Part shown: positions 24,225-36,973 of the stretch, piece after piece
Position numbering within the stretch: position 1 is the first letter of the stretch
Layout: every line of letters starts with the position of its first letter
From: Ilex aquifolium
Taxonomy: Eukaryota; Streptophyta; Magnoliopsida; Aquifoliales; Aquifoliaceae
Length of the DNA stretch: 64,000 nt
Assembly (NCBI GenBank): GCA_951799425.1
Contig: OX637394.1
Coordinates: 5,157,501-5,221,500 of the forward strand
Direction of reading: 5' to 3'
Translations under genes and position numbers: made by a program
Notes under the pieces: generated by a model
Told to the model about the DNA's origin: nothing
The model's input: only the letters and a program-made list of their open reading frames with translations
The model's database searches: none

Positions 24225-24885
24225 AAAAAAATTTAGTCACAGTCCATCTAGTTTACTATATCTTTAAGAACACCCCATCTATTTTCTAAATCTTTACTAA
24301 TACCTCATGTCAGATTAAATGTGTTAATTAGAATGTAAAATTTGAGCCAATTAAAATTCTATTCGAGGATCAAATCAAATTTTAATCAACTCGTATTAAA
24401 TTTTAATTGACCCGATTTTTGATACATAAAAAAATATAAATTTTAATCAACTTAAATCAAATTTTAATAAATTAAAAAAAATATAAATTTTAATCTATTT
24501 GAAGTGAATTTTAATCGGGACTAACAACTCAAGTAGAGGTCAAATTGGCTCGAATTTTTATTACGTAAAAAAAAGCTTTTAATAAACTCAAATTTTAATA
24601 CGTAAAAAAATAAAATTTAATCAGTTCGAATCGAATTTTAATCGACTCAAATTTTAATATGTCAAAAAAAATTTAATCATCTCGAATTTTATGTTAAAAA
24701 ATTGTTTGTGGTTTATGAAGGAGTAATTTTGGTATTTGAGATAATTTATTTTTTTTATAAATGGTAGACAAGGGGTGTCACTGATGTTTAAATATAAAAT
24801 AGAACGGGTGTCGGGATGTATTTGATAATAAATGAAATATCCTTAAAGATATAATAAACTAAAAATGGTCTGAGTAAAATTTCCC
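24225..24885. repeat. Fold-back element, copy D
   Basis: It starts in a poly-A run before ATTTAGTCACAGTCCATCTAG and ends CTGAGTAAAATTTCCC. It has the same arms and inner TTTTAATCGACTCAAATT-type units as the other copies, but is shorter and more diverged. Confidence 0.75.
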
Positions 24886-25020
24886 AAAAAACAAGAAGTT
24901 GGTCTCACAGCGGACAACGTTATCCAATCCCACACTGAAATTTCATTAGTAAAGAAGGCTTTTTTTCATAGTCTGACAGCAGATTAGCAGTGCACGATCA
25001 TACTTGAACAGGATCTGTTC

Positions 25021-25171
25021 TATACATAGTTATTAGAATCGGACCGGACATCTATACATAGTTATTAGAATCGGACCGGACATCGAATTAGTAGAGGGAC
25101 CAAATCAATGGTTTAGTGGTTCAACCAGTGGGTCAATTGATTTAACCGATCCGGTCCGATTCTGATAACAT
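25021..25171. repeat. Small MITE with a tandemly duplicated end
   Basis: The unit TATACATAGTTATTAGAATC...GGACATC (32 bp) occurs twice in tandem (25021-25052 and 25053-25084). Its inverse, GGTCCGATTCTGATAACAT, closes the element near 25170. The right side therefore has one end and the left side two. Confidence 0.6.
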
Positions 25172-26365
25172 TGATTTTATAAGCTTGTATCCTTGAGTTT
25201 TAAGGAGACAGGAAACAAGTCCGGTTGATGAATCTGGACTCTAATCAGAGCGTGACTAACGGCTCTGCTGTTTCCCCCGTTGGATCTGGAGGGGCTGTAG
25301 AGGGTCGTTCCCAGCTGCTTTCTGTGGCTGGGATGGTCACATGGTGATCTGACAGACTTCAATACCTCTCTCTCTCTCTCTGTCTCTTCTGTTCTGTTCA
25401 AAGTAGCTGTGAAACCCACTGGTTTCACTCCCTGAGCCAATTTTTTTGTGAATATTAGTCACAGGGCTAATCTTATTTTGCACCTGAAAGATATTTTGAT
25501 TTTAATTTATACTTTCAAATATTAAAAATCATGAATTGATAGCAACGTGAACTTCATTTTTTCATCATAAATTGAAGTACCTGATGTGCAAATGTTTCAG
25601 ACATGAAAATGAGGTATGCCCATATCACTAGGAACAGCTTAATGGAACTGGGGCCTAAAGCGAAATATATAAATGGGACTATATTTAACAAAAACACAGT
25701 ATTGCAAAGCTTCATTCTTTTTTTTTTATGCTCTTATCCCTGCCTTATCTAGTTCTTAATAGAATTCAGGACTCGACTATAGTACACCCAAGGTAATAAA
25801 TGGTAGCCATAGTTTGTTGCTTCTTGAAGTTTTATTTGTTTTTTTTTTCTGCAAAATGGATGTCCATAACTGGAACTTTTAGAAATTGGTAACCCTGCCT
25901 TATCTAGTTCTTAATAGAAGGATATTTTGGAATGAGAAAATGCAGCTAAGTCCCTTATGGATGCATAACAAAATTGCCATTCAATAATTTGCTTATGTAT
26001 TGATTACGAAATTGTGACCGCGATTGCCATGCCAATGAGAAACTCGAGTGATGGTTTCTATTATTAAACAATCATTTATTTCAAAAATTTAAACTGTTAG
26101 AGATAGTGTAATTTTAGTATTTACATGCCTCTCACGTGTAGGCAAGATTATGTTATACTTCAACATGCCCTTTCACGTGCACGCTAAATTATGTTAGACT
26201 TCAACACACCCCTTTACGTGTAGGCTAGATTGCAGACTTAATACGTGAAAATCTTTGAATAATTAGGATGTCGGTGATATTCAAATACAAAACCTCATGT
26301 TCTGATATTATATTAAACAATCATCTATTATGAAAGTTTAAAGTATTGGAGATAATATAATTTTA
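25172..26365. other. Intergenic, no gene seen
   Basis: Two repeated CACGTGTAGGC-type phrases occur near 26130-26230, but no coding sequence or bounded element could be supported. Confidence 0.45.
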
Positions 26366-26370
26366 GTATT

Positions 26371-27473
26371 TGATGGGGCATTTTTTAGAATTAACGGAGA
26401 GTCGACACGTGTCCTCGGCACGAGGGACGTGGGGGCTCCGTCGAGCAACGCTTATCCTCGACATGAGTAACCCTCGGTTCTCTCTGTGAGTGACACGTGG
26501 TCTCGGCGTAAAGGTACCCCCCGGACATGGCGTACATTGACGCGTGTCCTCGACATGTATTCCCTCAAAGCTCTCTGCGACTGACGTGTGTCCTCGGCGT
26601 TGACAACCCCGGAGTGTTGCCGTGGTGACATGTGTCCTCGGCGTATGTCTTGTCCCAAAAGACCTTCGCAAGACACATCACCTCGGCGCCTAGCCTTCCA
26701 CGATGACAAAGTATAAATAGCGATTTCGATGGTTGTCGTAACTTGGAAGCAAAGTTGGATGCCAATCACAGGCTTCCCTTCCCAAGACAACCAGAATTGC
26801 AGAAGGGACATATCAATAACCAATAATAATGATGCACGAGGTGCAGAGTACAAAATCGGGAGGCAATAGACAACAGTGCCCCTAAACGTACGCAACCGCC
26901 ACAAGGAAACATTAAATGACCCTTCAGAAGGATGAGACACATTTATTGCTCGGCGAATCTCGGGAGGAGAGCATTAAATGCTCGGGGATTCGAGCATTAA
27001 ATGCAGAAACTTCTTTCCACATGATAAGAAAAACACTCTGCCCAAGGACTGTGCTCTATAGATCGCCCTCCAAATGGGCCAACGAGGAGCTTTCTCTCCA
27101 AGGGACCCACATATCCGCAATGATTACCTCTATGGAGGTATAAATAGCTCTCACAAATTCGAAATAAAGGTACGCACACTCTCACTCAAGCAATAGAACA
27201 GTGAATTTTCACCCCTCTCTCACGTACTGACTTGACCGTTGGAGGGGTCACGCCGGAAAACACTCCGGCGCCCTTCTAAACTTTCTTTTTGAGTGACAAA
27301 GTTCATTTCGATACATCGGGTTCGTCCGAACTGCTGAAAAAGAAATTCATGACCACTTCTTATAACATCTCCCACATCCGTTTGCCACAGGACCTTCGAC
27401 TTTTCAGGTAATCTTGAGTTCACCAAAAAAGAGATTTGTCCATTCATCTATTATACGAAAATCACCGTTCACA
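26371..27473 (+). mobile_element. Solo LTR (1103 bp)
   Basis: It begins TGATGGGGCA and ends ACCGTTCACA, flanked by exact GTATT duplications (26366-26370 and 27474-27478). The upstream part carries at least five diverged copies of a CACGTGTCCTCGGC(A/G) phrase (about 26407-26690). Two TATAAATAG boxes occur, at about 26711 and 27139; the second is the likely promoter. The GC content is higher than in the flanks. Confidence 0.85.
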
Positions 27474-27478
27474 GTATT

Positions 27479-30400
27479 TATATTTTAAAGGTACTTTTGC
27501 TAGGGGAAGTCGAGAAAACCCCTATTGAACTTCCACCTTTCAGGTTCAATTTGCCCCACAGGTTGTTGGACTTTCCATGAAAGATGGTTAATAATTACCA
27601 ACTACTTAGCAGAAAAAAGGAACACATGATGAAGATGCTGACAGAGACAAATTGGTTTCCCTACAATTGATTAGAATTGAAAATTTTTGAACAAAAAAAA
27701 AAAAGAGAAGAAAAATGTAATGGTGAGAACCTTTAAAATGCAGAAAAACACATAAGAGTTGCAGAGCATGATAGATACATGGTAGGTGAAAGAAATGATG
27801 GGTTATTTAATGTCTGTGTTTTCTCCCTCAACAAAGGAAAACATCCCCCACCCCAAAATGCCTTGTAGGTGAAAGAAAAAGACCACCCAAGAAAATGGCA
27901 TTGGACCAGTGACAAGTTGATAATGGGAGGGAGACCCACTTTAATTATCAGTATTGTGCCCTACAAGGCAAGCCAGTCCCTACAAACCTACTATATTCTT
28001 GGCACTTCATATTCAGTCACTTTCACTAGTAAATATAAGGCTGGTTTGCGGAGAACCGAAGCTTTTTTTGCTTCTACATAAAATAAAAATAAAAATCATG
28101 ACCTTTTAATACGAATAATAAATAAATTAAATTAATGTCAAATATGAATAACACGAAATTGAAACGATTAACATGTTTAGTTAATATTATACAAATAAAA
28201 TACCAATTTTTTTATTATTTTTTCTCATGCATTGATATAATTTTTATACAAAAAAGAGGATTTTTTTACTTATTTTTATTATTTTATTTATTAAATTAAT
28301 TTTTAGATTATAAAAAAGTATAAGCGTGAGTTTTATTTGGATATAATGTAATATTAGATTTAAATCTTAGTGTTAAAATTTTGTTTCAGGTGTTATATAG
28401 GTTAACACGAAAATAAACAGGTCCAGTCGACACTACATGATTAATTAAATGGGTTTGATTCAGGTTAATTATTGCTCGACATAAACCCATAAATGACATG
28501 ACATGAAATCATAATAGACATGACCCGATTGCCACCCTTAGAAAATTTCCCATTTTTCAAAAGCTCCATAGGTGCATTTAGCTCTCTGTAAATACACTTT
28601 TGACCTACAATATTCACTCACTCCCACCCACTCGTCCCACTTAGAACATGCAATTTACTAGTGTTTTAAAAAAGTGATAAGCTAGGCAATAATGTTCTAA
28701 AATAAATGGGGAAAAGAATTGTCAAACTCTTTTAAGATTCCAACGTGCAAGAAAAGATTTTCCAATACCTTTCAGTCTCATTCACTAAATGTTTTCACTC
28801 ACCACTTCGCATATAAAGGAGAACCTTACATATAGGCCCCTTTTTTTTAACTATTTCTTTTCCAATACTCAAACAAACCACCATTAATCTTAATGGTAGT
28901 TCAAGTGGTAACAGGGATGAGCTGTAAACCCAAACGTCCTAAATTTAAATCTTGATAATTCCTTAAAATCAAGTTATGAGAGAATATGCTAGTCTCGATG
29001 TGGATGATTTTGAAAAAACAAACCACCACCTAAGTTCCCTTGAAGCAAGACTTAACGACAAACCGCCTCATGGTTGCATAGCATGTGTGATGATTGGTTA
29101 TCAGTCTATCAAGAAGATAGAGGAACTACTAAAAGCCAAGTGAACCAGAGCTTCAAGAATCATCCTCCCATGAACCTGTTTTGGAGCTCTGAATCAAGAC
29201 TTACATTGATTTAACACACTATAATATAAAATTAAAAAGGTTCCATAGTTGCAGCTTCTGTACATTAGACAGGCAAATGCTAATAAGACAGGGTCCAAAA
29301 ACATATTTGGAGAATTGGAAAAAAGGAGACAATCCCATGATGGTTTTTTTTTGTTGTTGATCTATATAGGAATTATTAGAAAAATATTACGCTCTCGTGT
29401 TTTAACATATACGTCATCATCTTATATTATTTCGTGAAAGATGACGACGTATATGAATTCAGATTCAAATCAAAATTCGACAATCACAAAACTAAGTATA
29501 AATAGACAAGAGGATAGAGATCCAAACCCAGAAATGTCACCCACCCAAGAATAATACAGCCCAACTGCCAGGCACATTGCACTATATGCTCATGCATTCT
29601 TTAGTGATTCTGGCAGACAAGTCTGTCACCTAAACATTTACAAATATAATAATTTGTTCTTTTAACTCTTCTGTGCATAATATCATTTTCAGAGAATCTT
29701 TCTGATAGTTATATTACACTAATCAGGAGATCAATAATAGAGCTCTCATTATAATAACATAAGGCTGCAACCCAGAAATCTTTTGTTAAACCCAAAAAGA
29801 AGTTTTTTACTAACCAACTCTCATCAGACAATTAATTTATCCCCAGGGGTATCTTTCCATGCCTGAGCTCCACTACATTTAACCTTTTCCTGTTACACAA
29901 TATTTAAAAAAAAAAAATTAAAGTAGAATATATTTTAAAGAGCTCGGATTCAATGGGACTAGTCCCAATCTCACCAAATGCCAGCCAGGTTACCTTTTCA
30001 CTGCTTTTATATGACAACAGAATACAAAATTAAAATGATTCCAACATTTGCTTGATTGGTTTTTTCTGTGCACAGTGAAAAGAGAACAGAAGGTTCTGTT
30101 CCTGGGTAATCTGTGAAAATTACAGGAGCCTAAATTGTGCCTAAAATTATGCTTGACTTGAGCTCAAGCAAACCCAAGTCTTAATCATTCTTGTTAGACT
30201 TTTATGGGAGCAGAGGAGTCCATCATACAGCTGGTTACAACACAAGTAAGAATCATACCAACCAGATTATATGAGATCTACCACTGTACATTTGACTAAA
30301 CTCTCTATGACAATGTTGATAAATTTTGTCAAAGTCGAAATCATAATGCTGCATTATAAGGTACAAATATCTTAATGGCTGGAAAATAAAAGCTGGTGGA

Positions 30401-30819
30401 AGATCTCCACTTCTCATTACTCTGCTTAGAAATATATCTTACATTTAGATTAAATGTGGTGCTGCTACTTTGCACCAAAAAACACTATTGCTTCTAGGAT
30501 TATACATCGAATACTTCAACCCGAAAAAAAATTAGAAGACAAATCAATTACAAAAACATAAAATAAGATAAAACTGAGAGGAAAGACATTCTCTGCAATA
30601 GACCTGAAGATGAATTAGCAATTGGTACGACAATCAGAACTAAAAAATCTATTTTTTGTATATACAGCAGCCTCTTTATCTCTTTGGGCCTTGAATTGAG
30701 GACAAAGGAGATGTGATCAAAGCTCAATTTTCATGCAGGATGTTTGATTTTGGACTGCATTAGAAGAATACCAAGTATAAGCAACAAGTAGATTAGAATA
30801 AATCATGGGGCTTTGAATT
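27479..30819. other. 3.3 kb intergenic, 3' of the bHLH gene
   Basis: No gene is seen. The part next to 30820 is the 3' UTR of the bHLH gene on the minus strand. A degenerate tRNA-type SINE may lie at about 28885-29010 (TGGTAGTTCAAGTGGTAAC box A-like). A fragment rich in GACATGACCCGATTGCCACC lies at about 28400-28540. Confidence 0.45.
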
Positions 30820-33117
30820 TTACTCTAATTTTGCCCTCTTACCAGGGAAACTTTGTAACTGAAATTCAGTAGCTTGGTTATGGCTTTGGCCTAAACCCAT
30901 TTGAACAATGCTCTGTAGGTCATCCTCACAGAATGTTGGGAACTGGTGTATTAAGAAAGATGACACGCAGGATTAGCCGATAACTAAAATTTCTTTGCAG
31001 GTTTATATTGATACAATCAAATCCAAGTTTTCAAGGATTGGTTAAAATTTGATTACCTGAGAAAGACCTTCGCTGAATCCTTCAACTGGAGGTAATTGCA
31101 TCCCAAAGTTGCGGCAGAATGTTGCATCTAATTTGTCTGCTGAGCATTGGCTTACTGGTCCAGTGGAAATGTTTTTCTGTTGTGGGCTTTGCTGTGGCTG
31201 GTGTCCATAGAAAGCTGGTGCAGAGGGATCTAATGGGTGTACTGGATGTGGCAAAGAGCCATTTGGTTGGAATATCTGGAACTCACCAATGGACCCAAAA
31301 AAATCTCTTTTAGAATATTAAGAGACTGGTTAATTGATCAAGCCATTACATGTAATGTCAGTAACTTACCTCCTTTGAAAGGAGACCATCCATGTTAAAT
31401 TCCAGGCTTGGATTCACAGTAGATAATTTCATAGAGAGGAACTACAAAATGCACAAAAACCCATTGACCAATTAGGCCTAAATTTGCAATGACTACTACA
31501 GACGATGCTTAATTCAGCTTAATTTACCTCCACTTGGCGTTGCAACGACTGTACATAGTTTATAATTTCATCGAGCATAAGTGCTTTTCCAGTCACCTAA
31601 CATAAAAACTCACTAAGCCAGGTTAGAAATGGACCCATTAATGTCCTTAAATTATCAACGATTAAAGTTTCAACTTCCAAGTATCTCTGCTCACCTTATT
31701 GCAACCTGGTACAAGATCTTGGAGAAGCTTCATCCGTTCGCTGATCTTTTCTCGCCGGACCTAATCAAATGACAAAAGGGAGGTTATGCCACGATGCTTG
31801 GGCATTGGATTATTGAATATATATCAAAAGAATTGGTTCATAATCTTTACTCTTTCAGCTAAACTATGGCTGTCAGTAGCTTGACCCCTTCTTGCCCTGA
31901 CATGAATGTAGTCTTTTAGAGGCTCAGGAGGCTGTGTATTGGCCTTGGCTAGTTTCTGACTTTCATTCCCTTCGTCATTAGTACTTCCCTTTGTTTCCTC
32001 CTCTGTTTTGACTCCGCCAAATTCGTTTCCATTTTCTTCTGTCGGCTTAGGTCTCTTTGCATTTGTATCATCATCAGCTTCTGCTATCTGAAAAGAAATT
32101 TTCCTGAACTCGTTAAGTTTCATATCAAATTAATGAAAAGAAAATTGGGATAGTCTTGATTTGAATTTGTACCTTCGTGGCAGACTGAATTGGTACATCT
32201 TCCTTCGATTTTCCCCTAGAAACTGCTTTTCTTTTCCTTGAATTCATTTCATTTGGAGTTTTTGAGCCGGTTTCCCCACTAGGGATTTGTCCAGAAACAG
32301 AGGATTCCTCATTTGAATTTGCAGCTGACCCTGATAATTTACTCAATTTCTTATCAGAAACCGAACCCAAGCCATTGTCAGACCTCATTCCCATCTGGGT
32401 TTGGGCAGAGTGCTTGTTTTCCATTGGAGATTCAGCGGCCTTAAGGGAAGGACTACTAAAAACTCTGGGTAACATTCCACTTCCCAACGATGGAGCACTA
32501 GATCTATATTGTAATTCAGTGTTGTTTAGCCCAAATTGACTCTTTCGACCATTGAAACTACGACTTCCGAAGCAAGAAAACTTTGCAGCCCTCTCGGCAA
32601 ACCCGGGATCAGCCGAGACCACTGGCAAAGCAGGATTCAAAGGCATTGAATTTCTCAAATTGGGCAAATTTTCTTTCACTACTTGATCCATAATTGCCAT
32701 ACGTAACTTAGGTGGAGAATTCACAGGAGTACTATAACACGAAGTGTTAGTATTGTTATTTCCACCACCAATGTAAGGAGTCCCCGTCGTTGTGGCAGCC
32801 ATTAAAGGAGGTGAGATCTCACGGGAGTTACAAATGGTGCCCAATTTTCCGATCAATTCACGGATTACAAAGCTTTCATTGGACATGACTGAATTGGAAA
32901 CAGCAGGGGATGTGACCATTGAGCTCAGGGCTGACTCGAAATGGGTGTATTGATCACTAGACTTGTCCCAATAGGGGGGATTAAGAAAACAGTCCGAAGA
33001 TTGATCAGAAGAGCAATTTAGCTCCACAGCTGAAGATAGGGATTGCCATGTGGGCATTGAGGGCTCGAAGTGTTGCAATGGTGGATTTCCAGCATTGAGA
33101 AAAAAGTCTTTATCCAT
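30820..33117 (-). CDS. bHLH transcription factor, bHLH62/78-like
   Basis: Nuclear DNA-binding regulator. Seven exons with consistent GT-AG sites: 32173-33117, 31851-32087, 31695-31760, 31528-31596, 31370-31441, 31057-31275 and 30820-30942. All introns are phase 0, giving 576 residues. The start [13 protein letters not shown], the stretch [17 protein letters not shown] and [11 protein letters not shown] match the bHLH62/bHLH78 group. The bHLH spans about 377-440: basic region [20 protein letters not shown] with the His-Glu-Arg triad for E/G-box binding, helix 1 [14 protein letters not shown] and helix 2 [19 protein letters not shown] Lys-rich region ([13 protein letters not shown], about 297-310) may act as a nuclear signal. 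The C-terminus has the conserved [14 protein letters not shown] and [13 protein letters not shown] motifs. The Met at 33117 is preferred over the upstream in-frame Met at 33195 because it begins the conserved N-terminus. Confidence 0.95.
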
Positions 33118-33600
33118 GAAGAAAGAAATAATGAAATTTGAGGATAAGAAATGAGAGAATGCTGGAAACCCAGATGAAAATTCGCAAGAATGCACTTGAC
33201 TGAAAGAGAATTTGAGGTTTTTTTGGTGGAAACAACAGGGGTGGTTGAATTAGGGTAGGAGATGGGAAGTGCTATAGAAGAAAGAAGGCACTCTGTGCTG
33301 GTGCAAGAAAAAACAACTGAAAAGCAGAGAGAGAGAGAGGGAGAGGGGTGGGGGGGAAGGTTATGGGTTGGGTAGTGATGAAGTTATATAGCCGAAAAAG
33401 AAAAGGTTTGTTTGACTTTGTTTATACTGAATTTCTTTTCACTGTAACCGTAAAAAGCGGAGACGAAAGGGTTAATGCCGGGCCTTGGACGTCAAAGCAC
33501 AAAAATGTCCACTCCCCTCTCCCCAAATTACCAGTTTCCCATGCCAGCCTTTCATGGACTATGTAATGTATTCCTTCTCTCTTCTTCTAAGCCTTAAAAT
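33118..33600 (-). promoter_or_regulatory. 5' leader and promoter region of the bHLH gene
   Basis: The region includes a GA-rich tract (33321-33347, CT on the coding strand), typical of plant leaders. An in-frame upstream Met at 33195 exists. No unambiguous TATA box could be chosen. Confidence 0.4.
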
Positions 33601-33604
33601 TAAA

Positions 33605-34045
33605 CTTTTTTAGTAAACTACACATGGCCCAAAGTATCATCCTTGTCTCAATTGAATTTTTGAAATTTTTTTTGTGTCAGTTACATCTCTAAACTCTCTA
33701 ATTATGTCAATTAAGTCTTTATGTCTGTCTCCGTCAGATCTTTTAACGAAAAATGACGAAATACGTCACTCACGTGACACAAATGATTGGAGTAAACTAC
33801 GCATATGGCCTATAAATTATGTCTTATGTGTCAAATAAGTCCCTGAATTTTTTTTTTTGTTAATTAAACACTTGAACTCTTTAATTGTGTTAATTGAGTC
33901 CCTTTTTTTTTTTGTCATATAATCACCTGAGTGACACACTCTAACGGAGACAGATAGAAGAGCTCAATTGACACAGTCAGAAAGTTCAGAGGCTCAATTG
34001 ACACAACAAAAAAATATTCAAATGCTTAATTGACACAAATGTTAT
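33605..34045. repeat. Degenerate MITE-like inverted repeat
   Basis: Phrases such as GTCAATTAAGTC and GTTAATTGAGTCCC on the left face CTCAATTGACACAG and TTAATTGACACAAA on the right. The phrase AGTAAACTACACATGGCC / AGTAAACTACGCATATGGCC is also repeated directly. Boundaries are vague. Confidence 0.45.
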
Positions 34046-34501
34046 AATTTGATGATCATATTATAATTTATTCAAACTTTTTTAATAAATTATATGGTTA
34101 TAATATGTATATAAATTATTTGGTATTAAAATTTGTTAAATTTATACATAATCCATTCATAATCAGAGTACAATATTTGTACCTTGTTGAGTGTTTGTGT
34201 TGTATAAATCGTATTTAATTGAGTTCATATCGATTTAGCTAACCCGGTTATAACTCCAAATCTTTTAAAACCAAATTCAAACCCGTTACAGCTAGTTTTT
34301 TATTTTTTGACTGTTTGGAGGTTTTTAATTTTTGTTCTTTTGGTGGTCGACCTTATTTCGATCGTAGCTGTGAATTTCACATTTTCTCATCCCTTCCATC
34401 ATGGAAACCAAATGGGCTTGAACCCCTAGACCTTATACATGGCTACTCAGTCATATCATGCCGTCTAATCAACCCGTTTAATAACGGAGGTTTACTTTGA
34501 T

Positions 34502-35146
34502 TAGGTTTGATTACAGGTGACAATCTTAACTCATTACTCATTTATTCGCCTAACCCGTCTATAAATAAATGAGTTGGATATCTATATTAATTAATATGAG
34601 TTCTAAATAAGTTGGGTAATATGATTCATTTTAATTAAGCGAGTTAATATGAATTACAAATGGGTACCCATTGGGTTGAGTATTTATCTTTTTATTAAAT
34701 AACACAAGTAATAAAATTAAATAAATATACTAATATACCCAAAAATACACACACTATCCATGACCCACGGTTGACCCTTGACCCACAACCCATGGGTCGA
34801 CCCACGACCCACAATCGACCCCGACCCATTATGTGTGTATTTGTTTTTATTAAATGTGTTTTTGTTTTTGTGTTAGCATATGTGTGTGTATTTTTTGTGT
34901 ATTAGTGTGTATATATTTTTAATGTATTAGTGTGTGTATGTTTGTATTTTGATGTACTAATGTGTCTATTAAGAATTTTAATTATTTTATGGGTTAATCG
35001 GTTTAATCCAACCCGTTATAAACTCAACTCATTATAACTCATTTATTACGTAAGTGAAAAATAAATTGGATTTATTTTAGCCCAATCCAATTTAACTCAA
35101 CCCATAACCAACTCAACTCACTCATTTGCCACCTCTAGGTTTGATT
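34502..35146. mobile_element. MITE with an 11-bp target duplication
   Basis: Direct repeats TAGGTTTGATT (34502-34512 and 35136-35146) flank a 623-bp element. Its ends, ACAGGTGACAATC and the inverted GAGGTGGCAAATGAG, are similar. The interior carries many ACCCATNNAC-like repeats and TGTGTGTATTTTT runs. Confidence 0.65.
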
Positions 35147-36201
35147 GTATGTCCTTTTCCAAACTTAACCAAACAAAAGAATTCCAACTCTGTAAATTTT
35201 TTACTATGATGGTAAATTATAGAGATGATTTGCATTTATTAGTATATGTTAATGTTAATACACCAAAAATATTAAAATTTGAAAATAACACGTGGCAAGA
35301 ATTCAACTGTCATGAAAAATGTCAGTGAGAATCCAAGCATAATAGAACGCTAAGGGGACAGGACTCTTAGGATCCCAAAAAACGAGAAGACATAACCACA
35401 TGAGCCGCTAATTAGAATTAGAGACAGTTTAGTGCTAGTTGGACAGTACATGAGGAAAATGTCATGGTTGCAGTCATGGCCGAAAAAGATGGCTTCGATA
35501 ATTGAGGCTATCCCTTATAAATATCGAAGGAAAGGCTGTAGAAAAAAAAATCTCTTGATTAACACAACAATTATAAAGAGAGTCAGCCTTTTTTTAACTT
35601 AGCTTATTTTCCTACAAATTTTATTTAGCTTGTAATCCATCACTCTGGTGATTTTCCTTTCTGTTTAATGTTAAGTATAGTAGTTTGCACATTTACTTTT
35701 GTCAAACTTCTGTTACTTGCGATTCCAATTTCCTTTCTACATTCCAGTCCATTACGTTATTAGTTGAAAATTAATTAAGTCTTCCTACTTCAAGGCAGTG
35801 AAAAGAACTTAGAAGTAGTCTTACGTTTCATTACAATTACTTGAACAATGACGATTTTATAATTTTTTGCCGGTTCAAATATGGTGATACATGTTTAAAC
35901 CATGTGACAAAGAACACAGCTCTAAATCTGCCATATCACCACAATATATAGGAGATAACTGGTAGGTATACAGGAAACCATTTAGGGAGTGGTTGATTAG
36001 TTTCTACAAACTATTAGGAAGTGGTTGATTAGTTTCTACAAACTATTACTGCGATAGGTTAGTCAGCATTGTCCCACAAGATTTGCATCGTTTTTTTGCT
36101 TTTTCCTGAAAAACACTCAAAATGTCTTCACAATCCAAATAAATTGATGGGTTTGTCATATTTATATAGGAAAATGTTATTTAGACTTAATTTAAGGATC
36201 T
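35147..36201. other. Intergenic, possible LTR remnant
   Basis: A TATAAATATCGAAGG promoter-like motif at about 35514, followed by CTTGTAATCCATC, resembles the U3-R part of a plant LTR. No TG...CA ends with a matching duplication were found. No gene is seen. Confidence 0.3.
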
Positions 36202-36386
36202 AATTTAGAAATTTGAGGGTGAGCTTTAGCGTAACGATAAAGTTGTTTTATTGTGACCTGGAGGTCATGAGTTCGAATCATGGAAACAGACTCTCTGTTT
36301 GCAGGGATAAGACTACGTACATCTAATCCTCCCAGACCTCGCAATGATGAGAGCCTCGTACATTTATTTTCAATTTAGAAATTTGA
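36202..36386 (+). mobile_element. Au-like SINE
   Basis: A 155-bp element (36217-36371) lies between exact 15-bp duplications AATTTAGAAATTTGA (36202-36216 and 36372-36386). It has a tRNA-type box A (TAGCGTAACGATAAAG) and box B (GAGTTCGAATC), the phrase TGGAAACAG, the phrase ACTACGTACA and a short T-rich end. From memory this matches the widespread Au SINE family. It is not a working tRNA gene: the acceptor stem does not close. Confidence 0.9.
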
Positions 36387-36744
36387 TTACATTAAATTAA
36401 GTCCCTGATTAAATCTTCCAATTAAGTTTATATAACATTCAATTTCTAATGCCACCAACCTAAGCTAATTTTTACTGCAGCTGGTGAGTTTCTTGAATGG
36501 GAATCATTTCAAGATGTTATGTTTTGTAGAGATTACTGAATGAGTTCAATGTGGATGGTTTTTAGTCACAAAAACCAGCTTGCTTCCATAATTGGGATAT
36601 TCACTGTGGCTGTTTTGTAGGGTTGTATCATAAATTGGAGTTTAATTGGTGTCATAAGGGAGTGACCTCAACAGAGAAGTCTTAAGACTTCAAGCCCACC
36701 TGAGCAACATCCCACCCCCATAGAGTTTGGATTCAATCTTCTTG
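36387..36744. other. Intergenic, no gene seen
   Basis: AT-rich flank between the SINE and the copia element. No ORF or RNA gene could be supported. Confidence 0.4.
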
Positions 36745-36749
36745 AATAC

Positions 36750-36960
36750 TGTTGGAGTTATATCCTAGTTTGAGGTTATTTCCTAACTTGTTAGAGTTTT
36801 CCTTATTTTACCTAATTTTGAGTTATTTCTTAGTTTGGAGTTATTTCCTAGTTTGTTAGGGTTTTCCTATTTTACCCTTATTGTACCTTTATTTTTGACT
36901 ATATATACGGGGGCTCTACAATTGGTTTGTATCCCTTTCTTTCTTCTAAATATTTCAAGT
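36750..36960 (+). repeat. 5' LTR of the copia element
   Basis: It contains internal near-repeats of GTTATTTCCTAGTTTGTTAGGGTTTTCC and a TATATATACGG promoter motif at about 36899. Confidence 0.92.
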
Positions 36961-36973
36961 TGGTATCAGAGCC
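36961..36973 (+). other. Primer-binding site (tRNA-iMet)
   Basis: TGGTATCAGAGCC is complementary to the 3' end of initiator methionine tRNA and starts directly after the 5' LTR. Confidence 0.92.

Noticed and set aside
26452-26940. 162-codon minus-strand frame
   Set aside because: It lies wholly inside a solo LTR and reads through its repeated CACGTGTCCTCGGC phrase; not protein-like.
36217-36290. A possible tRNA gene with good box A and box B
   Set aside because: The stems do not close, and the sequence continues as a SINE flanked by a 15-bp duplication.
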